A stretch of 64,000 bases of DNA, from assembly GCA_951394405.1 (NCBI GenBank), contig OX596341.1, positions 3,038,001 through 3,102,000 on the forward strand. Direction: 5' to 3'. Shown in pieces: positions 10,871-21,700 of this stretch (position 1 is its first letter; every line of letters begins with the position of its first letter). Both the position numbers and the translations under genes were made by a program. The DNA is from Coprinellus micaceus. Lineage: Eukaryota > Basidiomycota > Agaricomycetes > Agaricales > Psathyrellaceae. A model generated the notes under the pieces. It did not search any database. It was not told the DNA's origin and saw only the letters and a program-made list of their open reading frames with translations.

Positions 10871-12300
10871 TCTGCTAACGGGGATAAGTTAGGACGATTT
10901 CTGGCACCACCAGAGGGATGGCGATCGAGAGTATATATGTGGATGGGGTGAACTGGGATTCTTGGTCAGTGTTTTGGGCTGAGCTTGGGCAAGTGTTCGG
11001 CCGAGCTTGGGCTAGTGTTTGGGTCGTATGTGAGGTGCGTCAGCGTTGAGATCGGTGCCAGATTGGAGGTGCTTACCACCGAGAGCGTCCGACTGGATTG
11101 AGGTCGGTTCAAACTGGGAACACACATTCTCCAAGGCTCGGAAAAACTAGGCGTCGGAGAGGGCTTCAAGCTCGCAAACCAAAAATCGAAGCCGTCTCGA
11201 ACACGAGTCACCCCTGATGGGTGTGTGTACCGAGTTCAATGGGAACTTGGAACCTGGAGGTCGACCAGGTGGAGCCATAAGTCAGTGTCCTTGGGGAATA
11301 ACAGGTCACTTGGCACATGGGCTGACTCGAGGGCGCTTCCGGGCGAGAAGACATCACGCACGATTCCGTGCTCGACTCATCACGCCCTGGCTCGTTCCGC
11401 GAACGAAACACACTACCTGTCGACACAACACAACACAACATACTTCTGTGCAGGCGCCCGTGCGGGGGTGGTACTTCGAGATCGTATCGAAGCACCATCT
11501 GGCACGGGTCAAATCCTTTGTAGGAGGACGTGCTGTAGCATATGTTTATGAGTGTCGGGACTCCTACGGTGGGTGATGCGATGGGAGTTACGATTCGGGG
11601 GTTCTGGTCACCTGGAGAAGACAACCAGGAGAGCTGAGTTGACGTGGTGAAGACGGGTGAAACTGGGAGGTTAGAGTTCACCAGGGGAGCACCGGCTGTC
11701 GTTGGCCGATCTGAGGTCAGATCTAACGTTGATGAATCGAAGGTTGTTTCCTAACGACCAAATCCGGACAGAATACGGACTTCGACGCTCATGGAGGTGG
11801 AGACCGTATAATGGGGGCACGCACCCAAAGCGGCCCATGTTCGGGGTCCCACAGGGCGATGGCACTCTGACGGCGGACAATCGGGAGCTGCTATTCGAAA
11901 GAAAGGATGCGATGGCATCGACCAAGGACACACACCCACATATCCTTCGTTCTCTACACACTAGGTAGCTTTGCTGAAATAGGGTACCCCACCGAGCGAT
12001 AAAATCCTCTCCAAGTGATTCCCAGTCGCGCCAGAAGCATGCGTCGACGTCGCCAAGCGATGCCGAGTCAGATTCTGGTGCCGAGGACGGACTCACAGTA
12101 AGAGTGCTATGGGAAATGGGGGAATTCGCTGACATATGCGAAGGCCCCGCGGGGATTCTGGTTGGAATATGTTAGAGTAATGGATGCTGTTGGGGAGACC
12201 ACCCACGCAACAAAGACCGTCGTACCTAAAACGGGAGGATAAGCGGCCTTCGAGACACCCCCTGGGAGTAGGGGTGCGCACTGACATTATTCCCCTGAGA
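10870..12300. repeat. Diverged block D, copy 1
   Basis: This is similar to 20480-21640. The best-preserved stretch is 11710-11925 against 21000-21230: 'ctgaggtcagatctaacgt' at 11711 and 21003, and 'catgttcggggt' at 11837 and 21129. Block D precedes block R in both units. No frame is conserved between the two copies. Confidence 0.6.
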
Positions 12301-12349
12301 CTCCGTAGAGCTGGAGGGCCATCGACAAGAGATCTATAAAGCTCAGCGG

Positions 12350-14300
12350 GCGATGGCGGTCGTACCAGTCAAAGAGAAGCAGCCCCTATCAACCCTTACC
12401 CGCGCCTACCCTAAATCCTCCACATGATGCTCCTCCCACGCCGCTGGCCCTATAAATTCTCGTCCCCGATAGTTCCGGTTCTTGAGATCTTTCCTCATTT
12501 CAATACCGCCCATGGCGATAACCCCAGTGCAGAGTCTTGAACCGCCTCTGCTCTTTGAGCGTCGAGGCTGGTTATAACATCGCCCGTTCGGCGCCGACCT
12601 CCTTGTTACATGAAGGGACGGGCTGAATACGATCCGGTGGCGACTCCCTTCTTCGATTTTCTTTCGTCGATTCTACTCGTGCTGGATCTGCAAGAGGAAC
12701 GCGAGAATACCCGGGGGACTGCGGAACGATGGGGATTCGGTGTACATTTTAATCTCTCCTCTCATTCGTGTCCTCGATGCATAGCCCTTGGATTCTTGGA
12801 ACGACGACCGCGGTTACCTTGCCCGATCTCCCGGGCGACAGCCTTCCTGTTGGGCTAACTCGGCTTGACCGGTGCCAGACCTGGCCTTACCCCAGACTTT
12901 CTCTCGAGCTCAGCATCGCATCTCGTCAGCAACCCTCCCACTACTCCAACGCCATAAGTGTCGCCGCCCCCTTCCGAACGCAATCTCGAGTAGGTTGGGA
13001 GTTGGTGCGGAGTATCGCGTTTGATGCTTGGGCCGGTGGGGGAACGTGCCACAGTGAGGATAACTCTGGACCACGACTACCGCTCCGATCTTGTTACAAG
13101 CGATCCATCGTCCATCATTCTTCCAACGCCAGCCTCCGTGCTAGAGACCCCTGCCCCCGTCCAGAAATTGCCCGTATTTCGGGTGGAGTTGGTGGAGGCA
13201 TGTCTGGATATTCCCTTGGGCAGTGGGCGTTGTCTATGTTCGCGGCGACGCGCAAGCTGGCAATTCTCAGTCGACACCCCGTTCCGTCCGGGAGAAGTCA
13301 AGAGAGCTCCGGTTGTCACCCGACCCCGACCTGGGCGACCTCATCCTTCTCCACGGAACTGCGATCGACGATGCTGCCCTATCCTCATTGCACCCACTAC
13401 ACTTGCCGGTCGATTCCCCCTCAATGGTCTCCCTCGTCGTTCGAGTGGAGTTGGACGGGGTGTATCGCAAATCACCAGAAAACCAGTGGGTGCTGGACGG
13501 GCCTCGCGGCGCGCCGTCATTGCACAAGGATTCATACATAGTAGATGGCCCACTGGCTGGATTCTACCTCAAGCGCCCTTCACTCGTCAATGCCGAGCAC
13601 CACCCCTGCGCTGATGCACCTCCCGTCGTTCGGGCAGGTATAAGTCGGGAGTATTGATCCTTTGACTGCAGTGTAGGGAGCTATTGGGGTCCGAGTGGAC
13701 GGTCGCTCTTCCTATGGCTCGCTATCCAGCTGTCAACTCCTCAACCGAGCATCGACATCTACATCACTTCGCTCGTCGTGTAAAACATGGGTGTCCCAGA
13801 TGGGTGCAGATTCGAAGCTGTTTGTCGTCAACCTTTCAACCTCTGGCCACATTATCTTTGGGCTACAACTGGAACCCGGGACCGAAGACTTCTGGTTCGA
13901 CAGCGTCGAGCCGCCAGCCTCAACACCGCTGACCTGTTGGGTGTCCTCGATGGCTGTCAAGAGGTCGCCCATCGCTCAATGGTGGTTGTTGGCGCACGTC
14001 GATCATGCACTCTGCTCGTTGGCGGTGCTGAGGGCGAGCAGGCCCACGATTCTCGCTGCTGGTCTTTCTCTCAACACCGGATTTGGATGCCTTCTGCTTT
14101 TCTCTCGATGTCGCGTACCCGGTGCCGCCACTCTCCCGTCTACGTATCCGACCTTGAACCTCCTGCCGAGGTTCTCTTTTGTGAGTCGTCTGGTAGGAGC
14201 GAGTGGTCCGGAATACTGATATGAGCGTGACTGGTTGGTCGAGGCATCCGGATCGGCCGAACCAGCCACGGCTCCCGGTGTACTGGGTACTGAATCCATC
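12350..14300. repeat. Decayed block R, copy 2
   Basis: The head (12375-12545) is nearly identical to copies 1 and 3. Later landmarks shared with copy 3 are 'gttctcttttgtgagtcgtctggtagg' near 14170 (compare 23325) and 'cccggtgtactgggtact' at 14274 (compare 23427). A 257-codon frame at 12768-13541 exists, but the aligned sequence of copy 3 does not keep it open, so I do not call it. The end of this copy (14281-14310) is the empty site corresponding to the element at 23465-43907. Confidence 0.7.
12451..12577 (+). promoter_or_regulatory. TATA box plus 21-codon ORF, block R copy 2
   Basis: TATAAA is at 12451-12456 and ATG at 12512. The peptide starts MAITPVQSLEPP and ends FERRGWL, with stop at 12575-12577. 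It corresponds to 433-559 and 21807-21923. Confidence 0.45.
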
Positions 14301-14676
14301 GACGTTGTAGTACAATTATCATTTGTGATTTCAACGAGTGGGACGACTCCTCACCCACCCGATCTCGAACTAATGTGATATGATATGACGGGCACTTGAT
14401 CGATGTCTTGCGTTCCGTACTCCCTATGTTCTTGGTAGATCTTTTCAAGTTCCCAGAGAGGTTCTCCACTTAAACGGTAAGCCGAGCTCGACTCTCAACC
14501 CTTTGCCTTGCTCATCCAGACACCTTCCCCTATAAATTCAGGCCTAATAAGGATGGCTTTGACATCCAATCGCTAGTCAAGGCACTCGAATCCGGCGCGA
14601 AGGGTATCCATGACCTCATGGTTTCTTCTCCTGGTACAGTGGCGTATATGCACCTCGGGTACAATGGGGATCCCCG

Positions 14677-14683
14677 TATAAAT
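14677..14683 (+). promoter_or_regulatory. TATA box of family 2 gene A
   Basis: TATAAAT lies 85 bp upstream of the ATG at 14762. The same sequence and spacing occur 83 bp upstream of the second copy (44276). Confidence 0.6.
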
Positions 14684-14761
14684 AAAGCTCGACAATCCGG
14701 ACATAGGTCTTCAACCATTTTCTCTCTCTTTCTTTGGACCCCTCGCCCCATCCCGTTCGCA

Positions 14762-15751
14762 ATGGACGGACTCGAACGCGCACTCACCGGACTCTCTCTC
14801 ACTCAACGGCTCTCTTCCAGCTTTCACACCAACATGCCCGAGTTAATCCGCCAAGGCCGAATCTACTCAATCGCTTCCTCTCCTGCAATTCACTCCGTCG
14901 TGACCGTCCTCCGCAACTACATCTTCGCAGGAATCGCGCATTCCGGGCCGTACGACAATGTCACGCTCGTGGGTATCTACGAGAAGTTCAACCAGGTGTT
15001 AACTATCCTGTATGGGGACGACCAGGGTCCCACTTTGGGAGAGTCAAGGACGCTAGCGTGTATTGCGCTCGAACTTTATGAGGTGGTGAGATGTGTCAAT
15101 GAGGGGCTTGGCGTCGAACTGAAGAGGAAGTTGGCGAGGGAGGCGAGGATGGATTTGGACTGGGAGTGGCATGTAAGTATTTCGATATCCGTTTCACCAT
15201 CGCCACGGAATTGAACTAACGGGCTGGATTTACAGCAACTGGATTTCCGCGAGATCGACGAAGACGATGCGACCAAGCTCGAAGCTCGCACCGCGATGTT
15301 CGCAGACCTCTACGCGAAGGGGCTCATATACATCGCACTCTTCGATGCAACGCCCAACTACGTACTCAAACAAGCTACGACTCCAGAGCTCTACACCGTC
15401 CTCTTCCGGTGTTTCATCATGCGGGCACTAACCGAGATCGCACCCAAGATTCCTGTCGACCGGTGGAAGGTTATACGAGAGCGCTGGTTCGAGATCGAGA
15501 GGAATTTCGATACCTCTGCATATAAACCGGTGAACGATGTTCTGTTTGTGTTTGGAGAGGACCCACAGGTGAGTGAGCAGACGTGGTGCGGGTTGCCGTT
15601 CTGTGTGGAGGTGGAGTACGGGGAGCTGGAGGAGTTCTGTGAGATGTTGGTGTGGGATGCGAAGGGGTACTTCGAGGCAGGTGGGAGTGATGATGATGAA
15701 AATGAAAGTGAGGGTGGTATGTGTGTGGAAATGGGGAATTTAGCGTTGTAA
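14762..15751 (+). CDS. Family 2 gene A, two-exon protein of unknown function
   Basis: Exon 1 is 14762-15172 and exon 2 is 15236-15751. The intron (15173-15235) has GTAAGT and TTACAG ends. The product is 308 residues. The start at 14762 is chosen because it follows the TATA box at 14677 and matches the second copy exactly (MDGLERALTGL). The protein is soluble, with no signal peptide or membrane segment. It is acidic near its C-terminus, with an Asp/Glu run before the end MGNLAL. Conserved blocks between copies are HSGPYDNVTLVGIYEKFNQV, FADLYAKGL and KIPVDRWKVIRERWFEIER. I do not recognise the family. It lies 2.4 kb upstream of SSP3 in the same orientation, a pairing repeated in the second unit. 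Confidence 0.8.
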
Positions 15752-18000
15752 TCCCGAAAATAGACCAATTCTTGCTCGTGCTTACAGCGACTCAAGAACG
15801 ACCCAGTTCGATTTGGGGTTGAACGATGCGAGAATGTGACAACTCCTATAGGCTATCCAACACTTAAGTCCTCGCTGGGGACCGTCGTACCGTGTTGAGC
15901 CTTTGAGAAAGGGGAAGAATAGATGATCACCAGAGCCCTGTAGTTGGGGCACAGTAGGGGTATGTGCGAGCATTTTGTCGCGCGGTTCGCAAAGCCTCAC
16001 ATTTCATCGGCATTGCAAGGCAGTAAGCGCTCACAATGGTCATTTACACTTTATGGTTTTCATCAGTCCCACTCACTCAAAAGTGAGCCATCTATGGACC
16101 CTCGGACCCCAGGATGTCGAGTTCCTGGCCTGGGATGAGTCAGGGCCCTAGGTTGTAGCCGAGCCTTCTAAAGACGGGACCCGTACCCAGAAGCTTACTT
16201 CCTTGACCATACCGAACACGTCAGGGCCTGAGGACGGGGAACTTGTGAATATTGCAGGGTAAAGGTGTGGATGGAGGTGGCGGAGGGAGCCGAATGGAAG
16301 TATAACCCCAGGATCACTTGGCCAACCATGCGATTGGAGACCGTTGGACAGCGTGCCTTTCGCCGCTCACTTTCCGTACTAAGTTAGGGATAATGGATCT
16401 AGTGAACCAATGAAAGCAGGAGTTTAGCGTTGGTATTGTTTCTTCTACTTTATCGCAAGCCGTCCCTCCTTACAATATGAAATATAAAGGAAGCGCCCGT
16501 TGATGCTCCACCGCCCTGAGTGGAGCAACTGGCGCTAAACATGAACTGGGGAGTAGTAACATTTGTCATTCGGGGGTGGTGGTTCTACTTCTCAGAGAAG
16601 GCGAGACTTGCGTCGAAGTGCCGAAGGGGTCGCCGCAGGTGACTACTCTTCCAAAGCTTGTGCTTCGAATGCTTTCTTTAAGCAGCGCCCAATGGGACAT
16701 GGCGCGGCCTGGGTCCTGGACGGCTGTCCGACGCATTCCGCGTCTACGTAAAGGGAATGCGGGATCCTGCATGCGGCAGGCTCTTCATATGACACCAGCA
16801 CAAAAATACACCCAATTTGACTTCGAAAAGATGGAAACGCCAAAAGGGGAATCAACTTTTGGCGCCTAATGGGCGACTCGGGGGCGAACCTTCAACCCAA
16901 TACAGTTCAAGGGGTGCGGAGTCGATATCCGTTCCCCTTAAATGGCAGTACCCCATACCTTTCGGCTTCGACCATTTCTATCGTGCGGGGGATTAATGGG
17001 TAGCTGTTCATCAGCACCGGTGCCGTTTAATTATATCATGGTTCGTCGAAAACCACCACGAGCGACAACCAGGTGGTCATTTGCGTTGGACTTTCGCGGA
17101 TGTCAGTTGCACTATTTCGCAGTGTAATGACTGGTTGGGAAGGCTCCGGAGAAGATGGAGAATAATTACGATGGCTGCTTCAGATGAACCTCGATGATAT
17201 CCTCCTTGAACTGGAGTGTTAGCTGCATGTGGGGGTCTCCTCCACTATGTCGGTCTATTTTGGGACTTCTATAAGACAGAATCAGAAGTATCAGTAATAG
17301 CCCTTCGAACGTGCCTGCACTTAAGCGCCCATTTACGCCGAGCCAACCCCAGGCTCCATTGGTTAGCAAGCAACCGGACCGATAGAAGCCGGCACAGGTC
17401 TTGTGTTAAGCCATCGAGGCCGTCCCATCGAAGAAAACTCAATTTGACGTCGAGAAGACGGGAAAGTCAAACGAGGAACCTATCGTGTGCGCCGGGCGGG
17501 CAACTCGGCGGCGCGATGGGGAAGGGAGCCACGGCGTCAAAGCGGAGGATCTGCGGTAAACGTCAACCACTCGCTCAGTTCGGCGATGATTACCCGCTTT
17601 TGGTGCTCTACATGCTCCTTTTGTCACATCCCGTGTCGATCCTCGTTGGGTCCACATGCTTGGGTACTCTGCGAAATTCAAATTGGGGAGAGGAGAGCCC
17701 CGTCTATTCAACTTGCACGAGCACGAACCATATTTTTAAACACTGTAAAGTATGTTGTGACCAGGTGAAAGAGTTCTCACGCTGTTGCACTGAAGGTGGA
17801 GAGCCCGACCGCCCAGACAAGACCTTGTGATACATTCGGCAGTGCCTGCCCCGAACTCGCGCATGGGAGGTGTGCTTCGACCGCCCGTGCGCTATTTCTG
17901 GGCTCAAACTCTGTAATAGAATGCCATAACCAAGTCTCGGGGCTGACATGAGAGTCCATGTTCGGTCAAGGAACTCTGAATGGCCTTCAACTCGTGTAGG
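15752..18000. repeat. Flank block F, copy 2
   Basis: This is the spacer between family 2 gene A and SSP3. It is homologous to 45341-47530 and 58900-61270, and from about 16140 also to 2480-3800. It includes a degenerate version (16493-16541) of the hairpin annotated at 46037-46081 and the 'cgcattccgcgtctacgtaaa' stretch at 16732. The frame at 17517-17830 shares about 60 codons with the other copies and then diverges in frame, so I do not call a gene. Confidence 0.7.
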
Positions 18001-18001
18001 A

Positions 18002-18068
18002 AGAGACAGTACCAGACCCATCGGTAGCACTTCACTGTCTCTCGTGACCCAGTCAAACCAGTATTTAA
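18002..18068 (+). promoter_or_regulatory. SSP3 promoter: inverted repeat and TATA
   Basis: AGAGACAGT (18002-18010) and ACTGTCTCT (18034-18042) form a 9-bp inverted repeat with a 23-nt spacer, followed by TATTTAA at 18062-18068. SSP5 has the same arrangement with CCGATCGG between the arms. SSP4 keeps the right arm, and SSP1 keeps only the left arm. The position just upstream of TATA suggests a regulator-binding site; this is inference. Confidence 0.45.
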
Positions 18069-18145
18069 GCTGAAAACATGTTCTGCTCATCTCATCGCAA
18101 AGCACCCTTGCAATCTCCCAGCTAAAGCGCAAACCCTCTTACAAC

Positions 18146-18676
18146 ATGTACTTCACCAACCTCATCCCTGCTCTCTTCCTCACTCTCGCCGCCCTCGCCA
18201 GCGAGAGTGTCGCTCAAACCGTCACCTACCGCGGCTACTCCAGCACCGTTTCCTGCTCAGGCTCCAACTTCTTCTGCAGCGACGGTGGAGGCGTGTGCTG
18301 CAGCCTTCCCATCGGCTTCGGATTCTCTGCCCAGTTTGAGAACCTCCCTGGAGGGAGCCAAGGCCAAGGCTACACCAACGCGTGCAGCGCGTTCCTCTTC
18401 AGTGTCTTCGGCCCTGGTACGAAGTGTTGGAATGGAGGAGGAGCGCGTGCGAGCCACCTGAACTGGTTCCATAGCGGGAGCAGGGCTGTGGGACGCGGTG
18501 CAAGCGTGAGCGAGAAGGATTGTGCCACCCCGAATGGGTTCACGTATCAGGATGGAGAGGGCGTCGAACGCACTATCAAGGTCCCCGGTGGGGTGAATGC
18601 GACCGACGCCGTTGTGGAGCATTTCAAGAACGGTAACTGGAAGGCTCTCGGCGCTTACGAGACGTTCGAGGCTTAA
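18146..18676 (+). CDS. Small secreted Cys-rich protein SSP3
   Basis: A single-exon ORF of 176 residues. The signal peptide is MYFTNLIPALFLTLAALASE with likely cleavage after SVA, leaving QTVTYRG at the mature N-terminus. There are seven cysteines, including the FFC and VCC pairs, and a Gly-rich middle (ENLPGGSQGQGY, CWNGGGARASHLNWFH). No transmembrane segment or GPI tail is visible. It is almost identical to SSP4 and SSP5 and clearly related to SSP1. Family and function are not recognised; an extracellular role is inferred from the signal peptide and cysteines. Confidence 0.88.
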   Translation: MYFTNLIPALFLTLAALASESVAQTVTYRGYSSTVSCSGSNFFCSDGGGVCCSLPIGFGFSAQFENLPGGSQGQGYTNACSAFLFSVFGPGTKCWNGGGARASHLNWFHSGSRAVGRGASVSEKDCATPNGFTYQDGEGVERTIKVPGGVNATDAVVEHFKNGNWKALGAYETFEA

Positions 18677-19040
18677 TCCACGACAATGTGAGTTTTTTTC
18701 AATCCGCCATATAGAGCCAGGTCTAACGTTCGCGGCCCAGCTTTCGTCACGGAATATCCCGGGGTACACGACTGGTCGCCTGCACAATCTCGCCTCCCGG
18801 GTTCTCGTCATTTCGTGGTGTTCTCTTAGTATGGTCTGCGTCAGTTAGTGGGCTCAGCGACGGGTCGCCTGTACGACCTCGCCTCCCGAATTCTCGTCAT
18901 TTCATAGTGTTTGCTTACTATGGTTAGTGGGCTTAAGCGACTGGTCGCCTGTACGATCTCGCTTTAGGATTATATACCTCGATATGTACTTGTACTTGCT
19001 ACTGCTATTCACTCGTGATGTCTTTCCCAACTGTATTCGA
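18677..19040 (+). repeat. SSP3 tail, three palindromic repeat units
   Basis: Three units of roughly 80-90 bp begin with (G)CGACTGGTCGCCTG near 18770, 18856 and 18938. They are followed by acgAcCTCGCCTCCCG…TTCTCGTCATTTC. The segment is shared with 62030-62230, 48295-48450 and, inverted, 7110-7290. It may lie in the 3' UTR. Confidence 0.6.
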
Positions 19041-19950
19041 AGAAGAAAAAGGAACACCTGCGCTTCATGGGCAGTACATGCCTTCATTTTAGCTGTCAGT
19101 TGTGCATGTGTGGACTTAGCTACGAAAGGGTTGCGAAGCCACTTGGCGATGAGCAGAAGATTTAAATTTATCCCGTTTACTAGCTAGGTAGGGTCGGTGA
19201 ATTACTAGGCGCCCGCCGTCCCGTACTCGCAGCTACCTTAGTATCGCGTCCCTCGCTTACTCGTCCGGGGTCCCGCAGGGCGGATTTTAAGGAGACAGGG
19301 AGTCGGCAAACACCCACGCCTCTCCTTGGTACCGGAACCCAAAGTAAGAGTTCATTCCAAGTCCACTCGGAACACTGGGACTAAACGACCATGAAATACA
19401 GGTAGAGTAGGCCTTGGAGACCCAGTGTTAATTCAGCTGGTCCATGGGTCCTCCATATCCATAACTACCTTTATATTTGGGTGCCTGAGTCCCTTCGAGC
19501 CACTAGCTCGTGACCTCCCTGCTATCGACCTTATATTGGGCACGCGAGCGCGGGACAGGCCACAAAGTCAGAGACTCTTCATTGCATAATACACTCGTGT
19601 TCGTCTCCTTGCATACTAAGGCGTAGTCGCCACCTTGTACTGTATTGGTATTCCATCCAAGTTTAGCGCTCATTGAGCGCCCGCCTTTACAATCTCCCAC
19701 CTGGCGCGCCACCAAGTCATCTCACCGTGTGTCACTCGCTTGCCTCCAGCTCCTACCGCGCGTTGATTTTATTTCGAATCCTGTTACGCCCCTCACGTAT
19801 CGTCAGCCCAGTTTCCTTGTAATTGTGGCCTTACAAACTCCTCACAGGGGCCCTAGGCCTCAGAGCGAACCCCAGCGATGAATATCGTCGGTCTCAAAAC
19901 ACATCACGGGGACTGCACCTTCCCATCTGCCCATGAGCGCTTCCTCGGAA
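19041..19950. other. Intergenic, nothing recognised
   Basis: There is no convincing frame and no strong match to other parts of the window. Confidence 0.35.
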
Positions 19951-20227
19951 AGATGGGATGACCACCCTCACACCTTGGTGGGAGCCTGACGCAGACGCTT
20001 TCAAGAGACGGGCCTGGGGGGGAAATCCCCAAAATTCATCAGAAAATGTTATATATCATAGGCATGTACCATTTCACGGGGGGTTGTACCACGTCTGGAA
20101 GGTGCCATGTTCCATTTCCTTCAAGGCATTGGGAGTCATGTACTCACGTTGGCCATGTACCACTCTGGGACATGTACTCGAGACACGCCTTTTTCGGCCT
20201 GATTTATTTCCCAGTATTCGTGCCATA
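19951..20227 (-). mobile_element. End fragment of the TATGGCACGAATA element family
   Basis: The right boundary reads CAGTATTCGTGCCATA, ending at 20227. It is the reverse complement of the left terminus of the large element at 23465. Inward of it are GTAC-centred subterminal motifs (catgtacc near 20062, ttgtacc near 20082, catgtac near 20136, 20153 and 20172). No matching left terminus was found, so it is a truncated or non-autonomous copy. Confidence 0.55.
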
Positions 20228-20239
20228 GGTTCGAGCTCA

Positions 20240-21700
20240 AACATCGATCCTACATTTCTGATGGGCGTGTCATATCACGCGCATCAGCACCATTGTCGGG
20301 TGTCAGGGTTGCGAAGAACTAGGCCACCAATACAAAGAGAAGGTCAATCAGTTCCTAAACTAGTGACGACCTCTACAAATTGACAACGTGGCTTAAACGC
20401 TCGCCTGCGACAAGTGGACGCCAGCCGAACTCATACTCCTCTGGCACTTGACGCGATCTAGCTGATATTGTGATGTCCTCAGCGGTGCCCATTTTGCCTC
20501 TCCACAATGAATTCATTTGGTGTAGTTAGCTTGTTCCTCAGCTCCTGCGCCTCCTCTAACGTCGCGACGTGCACGGGAATGTGTACATCAGGGTTGAGCG
20601 CCATCCTAAAGAGCCAGAGACGGCGGGTGTCGAGGGTGATCCATCCTTGATCATTTGAAGCGAACTCACCCAAGGATGTTTCGATGGCCGTCTACGAGCC
20701 TGCAAATGAAACATACCACCGGCCGACACGACACGACACGACCTCCTTTGCGGCAGACGCCCGTGCCAGGGTGGCGCTTCGAGGTCGTCAGGCGATATCG
20801 AAGCACCCCCTGACACGAACGAAGTCGAAATGGAGGGATGCACCGTGGAATTGCCGCTGACACTCCTATGGTAGGTGACTCGATGGGAGTTACTATCCAG
20901 TGTGTTTGGTACGCCTGGGAAGGAGGGTCAGGGAGGCTGTATCGGCCTGGTGAGACTGGGGTGGGTTTGGGATGCTGGGACTCACCGGGGGAGTACGGCA
21001 ATCTGAGGTCAGATCTAACGTCAATGAATCGAAGCCTGATTCCAAGCGACCGAATCGGAAGAGGATATGGACCTCGAAGCTAATGGAGGTGAAGATGGTA
21101 GAACCGAGGGTACGCGCCCAAAGCGCCGCATGTTCGGGGTTCCAGAGGGCAAGGGCACCCCGCGACAGCAGACAACCGGGAGCTGCATTCGAGAGAAAGG
21201 ACGTGAGGATGTCGGAGGCACGAAGAAAACCCATTCGCTTGTAGACCCTGACGGGTCCTACACCCCGGGTTACTTCCCTGGAACGGAACACCGAACTGAG
21301 TGACAAATTTCTCGCTGAATGACTCCCAGCCCCGTCAGACGTATGCCTTAAGGTCGCAGAGCGACGCCAAGTCACCTTCTGGCGCGCAGGCAGGACCGAA
21401 AGTGAGAGTGCTCTGTGAGATGTGGGTGTCGCTGATCTGTGCGAAGGGCCGACGGCCTCTGGTTGGAATGTGGTAGCGTAACGGCTGCGGCTTGGGGTAC
21501 TATCCTGCGCAAGATCAGGCAGTCGGAGCTGGGCGCTTAAAACCTTCCCAATGCGTTGTTCATGAAGGAACGTGTCTTGAACGGGAAGATAGAAGGCCCG
21601 CTAAACATCGTCTGAGAGCGGGTATGCGTACTTGCATAGTTTCCCTGCGACCTAGTAAAGCTGAAAACCCCTCGACAAGCGATCGATAAAGCCTAGCGAG
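20240..21700. repeat. Diverged block D, copy 2
   Basis: From about 20480 this pairs with 10870-12300. It precedes block R copy 3, the same order as in the first unit. No gene is seen. Confidence 0.55.

Noticed and set aside
12768..13541. 257-codon plus-strand ORF in block R copy 2
   Set aside because: The aligned sequences in the other R copies are full of stops and frameshifts, and the product has no domain or balanced composition.
17517..17830. ORF starting MGKGATASKRR in block F, with relatives at 3325, 47041 and 60783
   Set aside because: About 50 codons stay in a common frame, but then the copies diverge in frame and end at different places. No promoter is visible, and changes are not biased to third positions as far as I can see.
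18766..18965. Regular repeats resembling a CRISPR array
   Set aside because: The units are complete roughly 85-bp tandem repeats, not short repeats with unique spacers, and the DNA is fungal.
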